DNA of 10,058 nt from an uncultured Eubacteriales bacterium. Lineage in GTDB: Bacteria; Bacillota; Clostridia; Oscillospirales; Oscillospiraceae. The stretch lies in assembly GCA_900554705.1 (NCBI GenBank), contig USIH01000069.1:1-10058 (forward strand), in the 5' to 3' direction. Below the pieces are notes generated by a model, which saw only the letters and a program-made list of their open reading frames with translations, was not told the DNA's origin and ran no database searches. Each line of letters opens with the position of its first letter. The stretch's first letter is position 1. The position numbers were made by a program, and so were the translations under genes. Of this stretch, positions 1 through 6,895 are shown in pieces.

Positions 1-35
1 CCCCGCCGCAATGAAACTGCATTCTTATAAACGGC

Positions 36-76
36 AAGGATCCCGCCGGGTGATCCGTGAACCCGTCGGGAGCCTT
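36..76. other. Imperfect hairpin of unknown role
   Basis: The arms at 36-51 and 61-76 pair over 16 positions with two mismatches (40/72 and 46/66) around a 9-base loop. No T-run follows closely on either strand, so it is a poor intrinsic terminator. It could be the end of a transcript entering from the left or a decayed intergenic repeat. Bases 1-129 contain no reading frame that I can support as a gene; the frame open from base 1 on the plus strand stops at 28-30 and is too short to judge. Confidence 0.35.
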
Positions 77-92
77 TGCGTATTCATAAATT

Positions 93-123
93 CAGCGCCT
101 CGGGGAAATATCCCGAGGCGCTG
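93..123 (-). terminator. Terminator hairpin after upp
   Basis: A perfect 12-bp GC-rich stem (93-104 with 112-123) closes a 7-base loop just 6 bases beyond the upp stop codon. On the minus strand the stem is followed only by a short T-run (AATTTATG), so termination may be moderate. On the plus strand it is followed by a T-rich stretch (about 128-138), so it may work in both directions. It marks the end of the tsaE-tsaB-upp transcript. Confidence 0.6.
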
Positions 124-129
124 CGCTGT

Positions 130-762
130 TTATTTTGTTCCGAAAATGCGGTCGCCGCAGTCGCCAAGACCGGGGACAATATAGGCGTGCTCGTTCAAGC
201 GCTCATCAACCGCCGTGACAAAGAGGTCGATGTCCGGATGTGCCTTTGCAACTGCCTCAACGCCTTCCGGCGCGGCGATGATGTTCATCAGTGTGATGGA
301 CTTGCAGCCGTACTTCTTTTTCAGGATGTCGATGGCGGCAATGGCGCTGCCGCCCGTCGCCAGCATGGGATCGACGATGAAGACCTGCCGTTCGGAAATA
401 TCCGGCGGCATCTTGCAGTAATACTCCACCGGCTCATGCGTCTGCGGGTCGCGGAAGAGGCCGATATGTCCTACCTTCGCCGAGGGGATCAGGGAGATCA
501 TGGAGTCCACCATGCCCAGACCGGCGCGGAGGATCGGGACGATCGCAAGCTTTTTGCCCGACAGGACGCGAACCTTTGCCTTTGCAACGGGTGTTTCGAT
601 CTCCACTTCCTTCGTGTGGAGGTTTCTGGTCGCCTCGTAGCACATCAGCGCGGCGATCTCGCCGACCGCCTCACGAAATTCCTTGACGCCCGTATTTTTG
701 TCGCGCAGGATGGACAGCTTATGCTGCAACAGCGGATGATCCAACACCTGAACTTTTCCCAT
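130..762 (-). CDS. upp: Uracil phosphoribosyltransferase
   Basis: This cytosolic enzyme of pyrimidine salvage joins uracil to PRPP to give UMP and diphosphate. The 210-residue product has the usual family length. The PRPP-binding loop is seen at residues 130-139 ([10 protein letters not shown]) and the C-terminal uracil-binding segment at about 198-206 (GLGDCGDRI), ending in the typical FGTK. The conserved [10 protein letters not shown] segment is at 75-84. The ATG start is supported by AAGGGAG five bases upstream and by the typical N-terminus ([10 protein letters not shown]). It is the last gene of the minus-strand operon and starts 14 bases after the tsaB stop, so it is probably co-transcribed from the tsaE promoter. 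No separate promoter is evident. Identification is secure from the motifs. Confidence 0.97.
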   Translation of the reverse strand: MGKVQVLDHPLLQHKLSILRDKNTGVKEFREAVGEIAALMCYEATRNLHTKEVEIETPVAKAKVRVLSGKKLAIVPILRAGLGMVDSMISLIPSAKVGHIGLFRDPQTHEPVEYYCKMPPDISERQVFIVDPMLATGGSAIAAIDILKKKYGCKSITLMNIIAAPEGVEAVAKAHPDIDLFVTAVDERLNEHAYIVPGLGDCGDRIFGTK

Positions 763-776
763 AGTAGTCTCCCTTC

Positions 777-1469
777 TTATCGTTCCATTCGTTCCCGTTC
801 CGCCTGCGAAAGCCGCAAGTAGTTCGGAATGAGCTCCGCGCCGTCGAACTTCGTGCCGGTGAGCAGAAGCCGCCGCGCGACCAGCGCAACACCGGAGGCG
901 CGCTGCTGCCGCAGAGCGGTCGGCGCAAGTACGCAGCCACGGACACGTTCACTGAGCGTATTATAACACAAAGCCGCTCCATCGCCAACCATTATTTTCG
1001 GTTCCTCGACGTTTTTCAGCGATTCCTCCAATTCTGCCAGAGAAATTGCACAGTCGTCGGTCAGTCGGGTCAGCACACCGCCCTCGCAGCGAAACAGCGC
1101 ATGGTAGACCTGTTCCCTGCGGGCATCCATCGCGCAGCAGACCAGACCTTCAAACATACACGCCTGCTGCGCCATCGCCTCCAGCGTGGAAACGCCGACG
1201 CAGGGCAGCTCTGCGCCCCACGCCATTCCCTTCGCCGCCGCAACACCGATGCGCACGCCCGTAAAGCTGCCCGGACCGGAGGCGCAGGCGACCGCCGTCA
1301 AGTCATCGACCGTCACGGCGCAGTTTTCCAGAAGATCCTGCGCCATTTTCATCAGAGTGCAGCTGTGGGTCTGCCCGCAGTCCTGAAAATATTCGCCTAC
1401 CAGCTTCTCCTCGTCCAGCAGGGCGACGGAGGCGGCCTTGGCCGAGGTCTCAAATGCTAAGATCCGCAA
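777..1469 (-). CDS. tsaB: tRNA t6A37 biosynthesis protein TsaB
   Basis: TsaB is the non-catalytic ASKHA-fold partner of TsaD. With TsaE it forms the complex that transfers threonylcarbamoyl from TC-AMP to A37 of ANN-decoding tRNAs. The 230-residue length fits the family. The N-terminal strand MRILAFETS (1-9), THS at 34-36 and the signature [11 protein letters not shown] at 65-75 identify it. The start is a TTG codon (1467-1469). It gives the expected family N-terminus and has a strong GGAAGGGGGAG site upstream; no ATG lies nearby in frame. It overlaps the 3' end of tsaE by 20 bases, which implies translational coupling. The upp gene follows rather than rimI and tsaD, the partners often found here in other Firmicutes; these must lie elsewhere in the genome. 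Confidence 0.95.
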   Translation of the reverse strand: MRILAFETSAKAASVALLDEEKLVGEYFQDCGQTHSCTLMKMAQDLLENCAVTVDDLTAVACASGPGSFTGVRIGVAAAKGMAWGAELPCVGVSTLEAMAQQACMFEGLVCCAMDARREQVYHALFRCEGGVLTRLTDDCAISLAELEESLKNVEEPKIMVGDGAALCYNTLSERVRGCVLAPTALRQQRASGVALVARRLLLTGTKFDGAELIPNYLRLSQAERERMER

Positions 1470-1887
1470 GCTGTGCTCCCCCTTCCACCGTGATGCGGCG
1501 CGTATCGCCGCCCAGTTTTTCGATCGTCACCGTGACGGCGTCCTTCATCGCTTCGGCCACGTTTTCGCTCCACTCCACCGCGCAGACGCCGCCGCGCGCA
1601 AGATAGTCCTCCCAGCCGATGTCAAACAGGTCGTCGGCAGAATCAAGGCGATACATATCAAAATGGAACAGCGGCAGCCGCCCGCCCTCATACTCGTTTA
1701 CGATGGTATACGTCGGGCTGGTCACGCGCGCCGTGATGCCAAGCCCACGGGCAAGACCGCGCGTGAAGGCCGTCTTCCCCGCGCCGAGCGACCCGCGATA
1801 GGCAACAATGCTCCCCGCTTGCAGGCGCTTGCCGAGCGCCTCGCCGAGTGCTTCGGTCTGCTCGGGACCGTTTGTAATCAATTCCAT
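1450..1887 (-). CDS. tsaE: tRNA t6A37 biosynthesis ATPase TsaE
   Basis: TsaE is the small P-loop ATPase that drives the turnover of the TsaB-TsaD complex in t6A modification of tRNA. The 145-residue protein has a Walker A motif GSLGAGKT at 32-39, the TSPTY switch-like motif at 56-60, HFDMYR at 75-80 and EWSEN at 105-109, all standard for the family and in the expected order. The ATG start at 1885-1887 has AAGGGGGA eight bases upstream. It is the first gene of the operon and is read from a promoter in the 133-base gap shared with the divergent SEDS gene. Its end overlaps the start of tsaB by 20 bases. Confidence 0.96.
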   Translation of the reverse strand: MELITNGPEQTEALGEALGKRLQAGSIVAYRGSLGAGKTAFTRGLARGLGITARVTSPTYTIVNEYEGGRLPLFHFDMYRLDSADDLFDIGWEDYLARGGVCAVEWSENVAEAMKDAVTVTIEKLGGDTRRITVEGGAQLADLSI

Positions 1888-1911
1888 GGGTCATCCCCCT
1901 TTTTCCCTGCC

Positions 1912-1940
1912 ATTGTAGCACAAACGCGCGCCTTTTGCAA
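1912..1940 (-). promoter_or_regulatory. Sigma-A-type promoter of tsaE-tsaB-upp
   Basis: On the minus strand a -35 element TTGCAA (1935-1940) and a -10 element TACAAT (1912-1917) are separated by exactly 17 bases. The -10 matches the consensus at 5 of 6 and the -35 at 4 of 6. It lies about 25 bases ahead of the tsaE start codon in an AT-rich gap. The assignment rests on sequence match and position only. Confidence 0.7.
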
Positions 1941-1958
1941 AATAATTCAGGCAGAAAA

Positions 1959-1988
1959 TTGACAAGGGACGGCAAGAGGTGATAGAAT
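1959..1988 (+). promoter_or_regulatory. Sigma-A-type promoter of the SEDS gene
   Basis: A perfect -35 TTGACA (1959-1964) and a -10 TAGAAT (1983-1988, 5 of 6) are 18 bases apart. The promoter lies 32 bases before the ATG at 2021. Its -35 is only 18 bases from the -35 of the divergent tsaE promoter, so the two polymerase sites face away from each other and may compete. Confidence 0.75.
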
Positions 1989-2020
1989 AGGATAAATTGC
2001 CGGAAAGGAGGTCAGGTGTC

Positions 2021-3172
2021 ATGCGAAAATTTTGGGGAAGACTGCGCGACGTTTTCCGCAAGGGCGATATGATCCTGCTGCTGCTGTGCGTCAGCGCGAC
2101 GGTGTTCGGCATTGTAATGATCGCCGCCGCCACCGCCCCGAAGGAAAGCACCCGTTACATCGTCATCCAGAGCGGCGCGCTCATCGCAGGCATCGTGCTC
2201 TACTTCGCCCTGACCGCCTTTGACATCGACATTCTCGCCGGTCAGCGAACCATGCTCTTCCTGTTTAACACCGTTTTCATCTCCATGCTGCTTGTCTGGG
2301 GCGTGGAAGGCACGACCGGCAACCGAAGCTGGCTGCAATTTCCCTTTCTCCCCTTTAACATCCAGCCTGCGGAGCTGTGCAAGATCACCTTCATCATCAT
2401 TCTGGCAAAAACCATGAGCCTGCACCGCAACCACGTTTCCTCCCTGCGCAACGTCAGCCAGATCACGTTCCATATGCTCTTTATCGTCGGACTGATCGTC
2501 GTGATCTCCAGCGACACCGGCGTTGCGCTGATCTTCGTCTTCATTTTCCTCGCCATTGCCTTCGTCGGCGGCGTGAGCGGCTGGTGGTTCTTCGGCGGCA
2601 TAGGCGCATTTGCCGCAGCGGCTCCCGTAATGTGGAAGTACTTCCTGAAGAATTATCAACGCCGCCGCATCCTCGTTCTGTTCGATCCCAGCATCGACCC
2701 GACCGGTCAAAATGAGCTGTGGCAGACAAGGAAGAGCTTGGAGGCGCTGCGCAACGGCGGCCTTGCCGGTCAGGGACTGTTTAACGGAACGCTGACGCAG
2801 AAGGACTCGCTGCCCGCGCAGCACACCGACTTTCTCTTCTCTTCGATCGGCGAACAGCTCGGCATGGTCGGCTGTCTGGCCGTTCTGCTGCTGCTTCTGC
2901 TCATCGTCGCGCGCTGCATCTATGTGGGGCTGAAGTCTCCGGACGAAAAGAACCGGCTCATTTGCATCGGCATCGGCGCGATGCTTCTGTTCCAGACGCT
3001 CATCAACGTCGGTATGTGCCTCGGCCTTTTCCCTGTCATCGGACTGGCGCTCCCGTTCTTCAGCTACGGCGGCAGCTCCATTCTGACGTCCTTCATTGCC
3101 GTCGGTATCGTTTCGGGCATCAAGATGCGTCCGGAACCGGAGGTCGCCGACCGCTATATCCGTCCGTACTAA
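2021..3172 (+). CDS. rodA: SEDS-family peptidoglycan glycosyltransferase (FtsW/RodA/SpoVE)
   Basis: This multispanning membrane protein belongs to the SEDS family, which polymerises lipid II into glycan strands with a partner class B penicillin-binding protein. The product is 383 residues with about ten hydrophobic segments. Family landmarks are GNRSW (100-104), QPAEL (115-119), SDTG (164-167), the extracellular FDPSIDP (221-227) and NGGLAGQGL (245-253), HTDF (268-271) with Asp270 aligning to the catalytic Asp of RodA, and FFSYGGSS (346-353). The start is the ATG at 2021 because AAAGGAGG lies 9 bases upstream; an upstream in-frame TTG at 1997 precedes that site and is unlikely. The gene stands alone between its own promoter and a strong terminator. 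It could be RodA (elongation), FtsW (division) or SpoVE (spore cortex); RodA is my first guess, but the paralogue is not decided by motifs. Confidence 0.9.
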   Translation: MRKFWGRLRDVFRKGDMILLLLCVSATVFGIVMIAAATAPKESTRYIVIQSGALIAGIVLYFALTAFDIDILAGQRTMLFLFNTVFISMLLVWGVEGTTGNRSWLQFPFLPFNIQPAELCKITFIIILAKTMSLHRNHVSSLRNVSQITFHMLFIVGLIVVISSDTGVALIFVFIFLAIAFVGGVSGWWFFGGIGAFAAAAPVMWKYFLKNYQRRRILVLFDPSIDPTGQNELWQTRKSLEALRNGGLAGQGLFNGTLTQKDSLPAQHTDFLFSSIGEQLGMVGCLAVLLLLLLIVARCIYVGLKSPDEKNRLICIGIGAMLLFQTLINVGMCLGLFPVIGLALPFFSYGGSSILTSFIAVGIVSGIKMRPEPEVADRYIRPY

Positions 3173-3209
3173 AAATACACTTCCGCCGCACACGCGGAAG
3201 TGTATTTTT
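3171..3209 (+). terminator. Strong intrinsic terminator after the SEDS gene
   Basis: A perfect 16-bp stem (3171-3186 with 3194-3209) around a 7-base loop begins within the TAA stop codon, and its descending arm runs into seven T residues (3205-3211). The stem has an A-run on the left and a T-run on the right, so it could also stop transcription on the minus strand. Confidence 0.92.
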
Positions 3210-3269
3210 TTGCATAGATTTCCTGATTTTGTCCATCCTATGAGCGAAGATCATTGAAGGAGGGACACC

Positions 3270-4445
3270 ATGAAAACCTTATTTCGCGCGCTGACGCTGC
3301 TGCTCTGCCTGTCGGCGCTATGCTCGATCTGCGCTGCAAGCGACGCAGAGACGCTGTTTCATACGCAGTACTGCTTCACGGAGGGCGACTTTGGCGAGTC
3401 GATCGACGGCATTTTTGTCACGCAGGTACCCGACAGCGGCATTGCCGTCGTCCAGCTCGGTCAGCGTGTCATTCGTGCAGGCGACGTTCTGGCCGCCGGA
3501 ACGCTCGACCAACTGCGTCTGACGCCCACCTGCACAAGCAACGAAGAAGCCGTTCTCTGCTATCTTCCCATCAGCGAGGGCACCGTCGGCGACCCCGCTG
3601 CGCTGACCATCCGGATCCGTTCCGGTAAAAACGAAAAGCCGACGGCCTCGGACGGTGAGCTTGAGACGTATCGCAACGTGGCAAACGACGGCAAGCTCCT
3701 TGCCAGCGATCCGGAGGGAGCGGCGCTCACCTATCGGATCGAGACGCAGCCGAAGCGCGGCACCGTGGAGCTGAAGGAGGACGGCGCGTATCTCTACACG
3801 CCCGCAAAGAACAAGGTGGGCGAAGACAGCTTCACCTTCGTAGCGATCGACGAGGCGGGCAACGAGTCGAAGCCCGCGACCGTCAGGATCCGTATTCTCA
3901 AGCCGTCGGAGAGCCGCACCTTTGCCGACCTTTCCGGTGATGCGGACTGCTTCGAGGCCATGTGGATGCGCGAGAGCGGTCTTTACAGTGGCAAGCGTGT
4001 CGGTGCAGAAGAGTGCTTCTGTCCGCTTGAGCCGGTCAGCCGCGCGGACTTTCTTGTCATGACGATGGAGCTTGGTAAGATCCCGATCGAAAAATCGCTC
4101 ACGGTCTCCGGCTTTGCCGACGCACAGGACGCTCCGGCGTGGGTGCAGCCTTATCTTGCCGCCGCGATGCGGTGCGGTCTGGTCACGGGCGAGAAGACCG
4201 AAGACGGCCTGATGTTCTACCCGAACAAGCCGATCACGGGGCGGCAGGCAGCCGTGCTGCTGCAAAATCTGCTGAAGCTCCCCATCTCCACCGCCTCCGC
4301 CGCTTCGTCGCAGCAGCCCATGTGGGCAGCCTACGCGGTGCAGGCATTGCAGGAAGCCGGTGTTGCGCTCAACGCTTCGGACGAGGCGCTCAATCGCATG
4401 GATGCGGCAAAGCTGCTTTATGCCGCCGCTTCTCTGCCGAAATAA
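3270..4445 (+). CDS. Exported protein with cadherin-like repeats and SLH repeats
   Basis: This is a probable cell-surface protein of 391 residues; its function beyond wall attachment is unknown. Residues 1-24 form a signal peptide (basic MKTLFR, hydrophobic core to about 20, then AAS). Residues 30-116 resemble a cadherin/VCBS-like unit (VPDSG, GQRVIRAGD, RLTPT). Residues 122-210 are a clearer one (DPEGAALTYRI, GTVEL, YTPAKNKVGEDSFTF). SLH-like repeats follow at about 216-270 and 280-337 (FADAQDAP, FYPNKPITGRQAA), with a weaker third at about 345-388. SLH repeats in known proteins bind pyruvylated secondary wall polymers. The ATG has GAAGGAGGG just upstream. No convincing promoter is seen in the 58-base gap after the preceding terminator. 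It shares GC-rich codon use with its neighbours. Cysteines at 18, 21, 36, 88, 97, 227, 249, 251 and 302 are many for an exported Gram-positive protein. Confidence 0.85.
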   Translation: MKTLFRALTLLLCLSALCSICAASDAETLFHTQYCFTEGDFGESIDGIFVTQVPDSGIAVVQLGQRVIRAGDVLAAGTLDQLRLTPTCTSNEEAVLCYLPISEGTVGDPAALTIRIRSGKNEKPTASDGELETYRNVANDGKLLASDPEGAALTYRIETQPKRGTVELKEDGAYLYTPAKNKVGEDSFTFVAIDEAGNESKPATVRIRILKPSESRTFADLSGDADCFEAMWMRESGLYSGKRVGAEECFCPLEPVSRADFLVMTMELGKIPIEKSLTVSGFADAQDAPAWVQPYLAAAMRCGLVTGEKTEDGLMFYPNKPITGRQAAVLLQNLLKLPISTASAASSQQPMWAAYAVQALQEAGVALNASDEALNRMDAAKLLYAAASLPK

Positions 4446-4451
4446 CAGAAA

Positions 4452-4493
4452 GGGTCTGTCTCAAAATGATTTGAAATCATATGAGACAGGCCC
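4452..4493. terminator. Palindrome between convergent genes, probable bidirectional terminator
   Basis: The outer arms 4452-4463 (GGGTCTGTCTCA) and 4482-4493 pair over 12 positions with one G-T wobble. An inner arm pair 4466-4472 and 4474-4480 extends the structure almost to the centre. It sits between the stop codons of two convergent genes (4445 and 4500), so transcripts from both sides would fold it. The T-runs beyond the stem are short on both sides (ATATTCTTAT on plus, CCCTTTCTGTT on minus). It may instead be a dispersed intergenic repeat or small transposon remnant used as a terminator. Confidence 0.65.
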
Positions 4494-4499
4494 ATATTC

Positions 4500-6368
4500 T
4501 TATCTTCGTCGTTTTCTTCGGAGCCATTCGCTGAGGAATACTGCAAACGCGCCAAGCGCCACAAGTCCGACGCAGGCAAGATTCGTCCGCCACCCGCCGT
4601 CGTCCACGGCGGACACTGCGGCAGTCGTCTGCACGGGCTGCGGCTCGCTCGTCTGCGCCGTCGGCGTCGTCGTCTCCGGTTCATCCGCGTTCTGGGCAAA
4701 TACCTCCAGCGTCTCCGACTCCAGTGCATCATAAGCAAGCGCAAGACGGCGCACCGCCGCATGATAGGTCACGGCGTCGACCCCGCCGTCGGAATACACC
4801 GGCAGTCCGTCGACGATCTGCGGCGTTTGCATTCGGATCTGTTCGAGTGCCAGCAGCGCTTCCTCCAGCTGCGCCAGCACTTCCGCACTGTAAGCGCCGC
4901 CGCGCTTTTGCCGCGCCTCCTGTTTCAGCGTCCGTGCGAAATCAGTAAGGCTCGAATCCGGCAACGCGGGCGTCGTGGGCGGCTGCACGCGCACTTCGGT
5001 CAGGTTTTCATACGCGCAGGCGATGGAGAGCAGCAGTTCGTCATCGCCATAAGGCGCGACAAGATCCAGCCCCAACGCAAGCTCACCGTGCGAAAGACCC
5101 ATGGGCAGGCAAAGATCCGGCAGGCCGGCGACCGGCGCAAGGTCGCAAATATACGACGCCGGATTGTCCCAGCGACCGATCGCGTTGTTGAGCGGTTCGG
5201 CCAGATCAAGCTGCGACTCGTAGACGATCACGTCGACCTGTGCCTGCGCAAAGGCCTCCATGACAAGCGAGCGGAAGTACTCGTTGGCATCTCCCATCCC
5301 GCCCTGTCCGTAGGCCGCGATCGTATTGTCGCTCAGCGCACTGCTCATGTCGACCAGCTCCGCGCCCGCGCCCGTAAACACGGCAAGCGTCCGCTCGACC
5401 ATCCGCGCGGCATCGTCGCTCAGCGGCCGCGCCCCGCTGCCGCTCGCTCCGGTGAAGAAGTCGCACTGCCAGCCGAAGGAGCTTGACAGATAGCCGATGC
5501 GCAGGCCGGAAAGGACGTCCGGATCGGGCGCATAGGTGTCCGTGCGCTCCGCGCCGTCCGCCCCCGCGATCACGCTAAGCAGCAGGCACAGATCCTCCGC
5601 CGAGCGGCACATCGGGCCGATCGTATCCTTGCTCCAGTTCAGTCGGTTCAGCCCCGTTTGGCTGACCTTGCCGAAGGTCGGGCGCAGACCGTATAGATTG
5701 GCAAAGGACGACGGTCTGCGGACGGAGGAGCCGGTATCGGTGCCGAGGGCAAGCGCGGCAAAATTGCACGTGACCGCGACGGCGGAGCCACCGGAAGAAC
5801 CCGCAGGCGTGCGCGACGGATCGTATGCGTTATGGACGCTGCCCTTCACGGTGGAGGTCGACTCCGTGCCGGAGATGGCATGCTCCGCCATATTGGTCTT
5901 GCCGAGGATGATCGCGCCCTCCTCTTTCAGGCGGCGGACGGCCTCCGCGTCGGCATAAGCCATGTTATGCAGAAGAGAGACGGAGCCGTCGGTCGTTACC
6001 ATACCGGCCACGTCGATGTTGTCCTTTACAAGGATCGGGATTCCGTTGAGTCTGCCCGCTTCGCCCGCCTCGCGTCGTTCGTCGGCGGCGCGCGCCTCGT
6101 CCATCGCCTTCGGATTTAAGCTGATGATGGTATTGAGCGCCGGATTGTAGACCTCGATGCGCTCCAAGTACATCTGCGTCAGCCGCTCGGAGGTCAGCGT
6201 GCCGCGCTGCATGGCAAGCTGCAATTCTTCCACCGTCGCGTCCATGAGATCCGCCGTCGTGAACAGGCGGTCAAGACGCATGGTCATGCGCTCCTCCGCG
6301 CGCACCGGAAGCGGCGGCAGCAGCAACAGCAGCGCAAGGAGCAATATGCACAGACGCCGCTTCATCAT
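4500..6368 (-). CDS. Exported, membrane-anchored amidase-signature hydrolase
   Basis: This is a 622-residue member of the amidase signature family, whose members hydrolyse carboxamides with a Ser-cisSer-Lys triad. The triad is visible: Lys115 (LVKDN), Ser191 (GSSGGS, 190-195) and nucleophile Ser215 (GTDTGSS, 209-215), with the family's 24-residue spacing between serines. Residues 1-24 are a signal peptide (MMKRR, Leu-rich core, VRAEE). After the catalytic domain (about 40-465) come a helical region (472-555), a Thr/Pro-rich stalk (563-583), one membrane segment (about 595-613) and a basic tail RRKRRR. It is therefore probably held on the outer face of the membrane. There is no LPxTG motif. 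Its ATG overlaps the stop of the upstream gene as ATGA; no good ribosome binding site precedes it, so translation probably depends on coupling. GatA is excluded by the export features and absence of gatB/gatC. Substrate unknown; nicotinamide or another amide is a guess from context. Confidence 0.88.
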   Translation of the reverse strand: MMKRRLCILLLALLLLLPPLPVRAEERMTMRLDRLFTTADLMDATVEELQLAMQRGTLTSERLTQMYLERIEVYNPALNTIISLNPKAMDEARAADERREAGEAGRLNGIPILVKDNIDVAGMVTTDGSVSLLHNMAYADAEAVRRLKEEGAIILGKTNMAEHAISGTESTSTVKGSVHNAYDPSRTPAGSSGGSAVAVTCNFAALALGTDTGSSVRRPSSFANLYGLRPTFGKVSQTGLNRLNWSKDTIGPMCRSAEDLCLLLSVIAGADGAERTDTYAPDPDVLSGLRIGYLSSSFGWQCDFFTGASGSGARPLSDDAARMVERTLAVFTGAGAELVDMSSALSDNTIAAYGQGGMGDANEYFRSLVMEAFAQAQVDVIVYESQLDLAEPLNNAIGRWDNPASYICDLAPVAGLPDLCLPMGLSHGELALGLDLVAPYGDDELLLSIACAYENLTEVRVQPPTTPALPDSSLTDFARTLKQEARQKRGGAYSAEVLAQLEEALLALEQIRMQTPQIVDGLPVYSDGGVDAVTYHAAVRRLALAYDALESETLEVFAQNADEPETTTPTAQTSEPQPVQTTAAVSAVDDGGWRTNLACVGLVALGAFAVFLSEWLRRKRRR

Positions 6369-6895
6369 AACTTCAGCTTCGGGCGGATGCGCACATGGTA
6401 GTACAGCTCCAGCCGGTCGATCAGAACATCATAGATCACAAAGCTGACGTTTGCCAGCGCGACAAGGGCGATCAACAGGAAGGTGCCCGTCTGCCGGTAT
6501 TCCTTCAGGATCGCATCCATGCGGAACAGGAAGATCATCAGGCTATAGGCCGCCGCGATGGATGCGTTGACATAGACGATCTTGAGCAGCCAGCGCAGTG
6601 CGCGGACGCGCAGGTGGCCAATCTTCCGGTGCAGCATCGGGTAGCAGCCGAAGAAGACAAAGAGGATCGGCCCTTCCTTATCCGTGCACAGCAGCAGCCC
6701 CAGCGCCGCCACCGCGAGATACCACAGGACGCCCCACTTCCGCCCCGCCTCGATATAGACAGGGATCAGGATCAGCGACGCCATGACCGGCATGGCAATG
6801 GTGGCAAAGGGCAGCACGCCGCCCAAGAACATCACGCTCACCGCCAAGGCGGCAAGCAGGCCGCTCAGGGCGATCCGTTTGGCATCAGTTTTCAT
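6365..6895 (-). CDS. Six-helix membrane protein, ECF S-component-like, possible niacin uptake
   Basis: This is a small integral membrane protein of 176 residues with about six hydrophobic segments (roughly 8-30, 33-50, 55-72, 76-88, 103-125, 136-158) and a basic C-terminus. Size, topology and a small-residue-rich first helix (SGLLAALAVS, 11-20) resemble substrate-binding S components of ECF vitamin transporters, which work with a shared EcfA/EcfA'/EcfT module encoded elsewhere. I do not recognise a named family. The start is the ATG at 6893-6895, preceded by GGAGAG; longer in-frame extensions would run inside the phosphoribosyltransferase gene and are rejected. It overlaps that gene by 11 bases and the amidase gene by 4 (ATGA), so all three are tightly coupled. 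The link to nicotinate phosphoribosyltransferase makes niacin or a related compound the first substrate to consider, but this is inference. Confidence 0.8.
   Translation of the reverse strand: MKTDAKRIALSGLLAALAVSVMFLGGVLPFATIAMPVMASLILIPVYIEAGRKWGVLWYLAVAALGLLLCTDKEGPILFVFFGCYPMLHRKIGHLRVRALRWLLKIVYVNASIAAAYSLMIFLFRMDAILKEYRQTGTFLLIALVALANVSFVIYDVLIDRLELYYHVRIRPKLKL

Noticed and set aside
76-822. 248-residue open frame on the plus strand opposite upp
   Set aside because: Shadow of the securely identified upp gene; it runs through the terminator hairpin and lacks a ribosome binding site.
1997-2020. Upstream TTG start for the SEDS protein, adding eight residues
   Set aside because: The strong AAAGGAGG site lies downstream of this codon and is properly spaced for the ATG at 2021; the extra residues are not membrane-protein-like.
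2012-3193. 393-residue open frame on the minus strand opposite the SEDS gene
   Set aside because: It is a highly polar, Glu/Asp/Gln-rich translation complementary to membrane-segment codons, crosses the terminator, and has no start signal.
3212-3269. Promoter for the SLH protein gene
   Set aside because: The gap has TATGAG-like and TTGCAT-like hexamers but not at an acceptable spacing, so I do not call one.
3318-4265. 315-residue open frame on the minus strand opposite the SLH protein gene
   Set aside because: It is antisense to a gene with a signal peptide and recognisable domains; its own translation shows no domain or start signal.
4500-6368. Amidase as the GatA subunit of Asp/Glu-tRNA amidotransferase
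   Set aside because: It has a signal peptide and C-terminal membrane anchor, and gatC and gatB are not adjacent; GatA is cytosolic.
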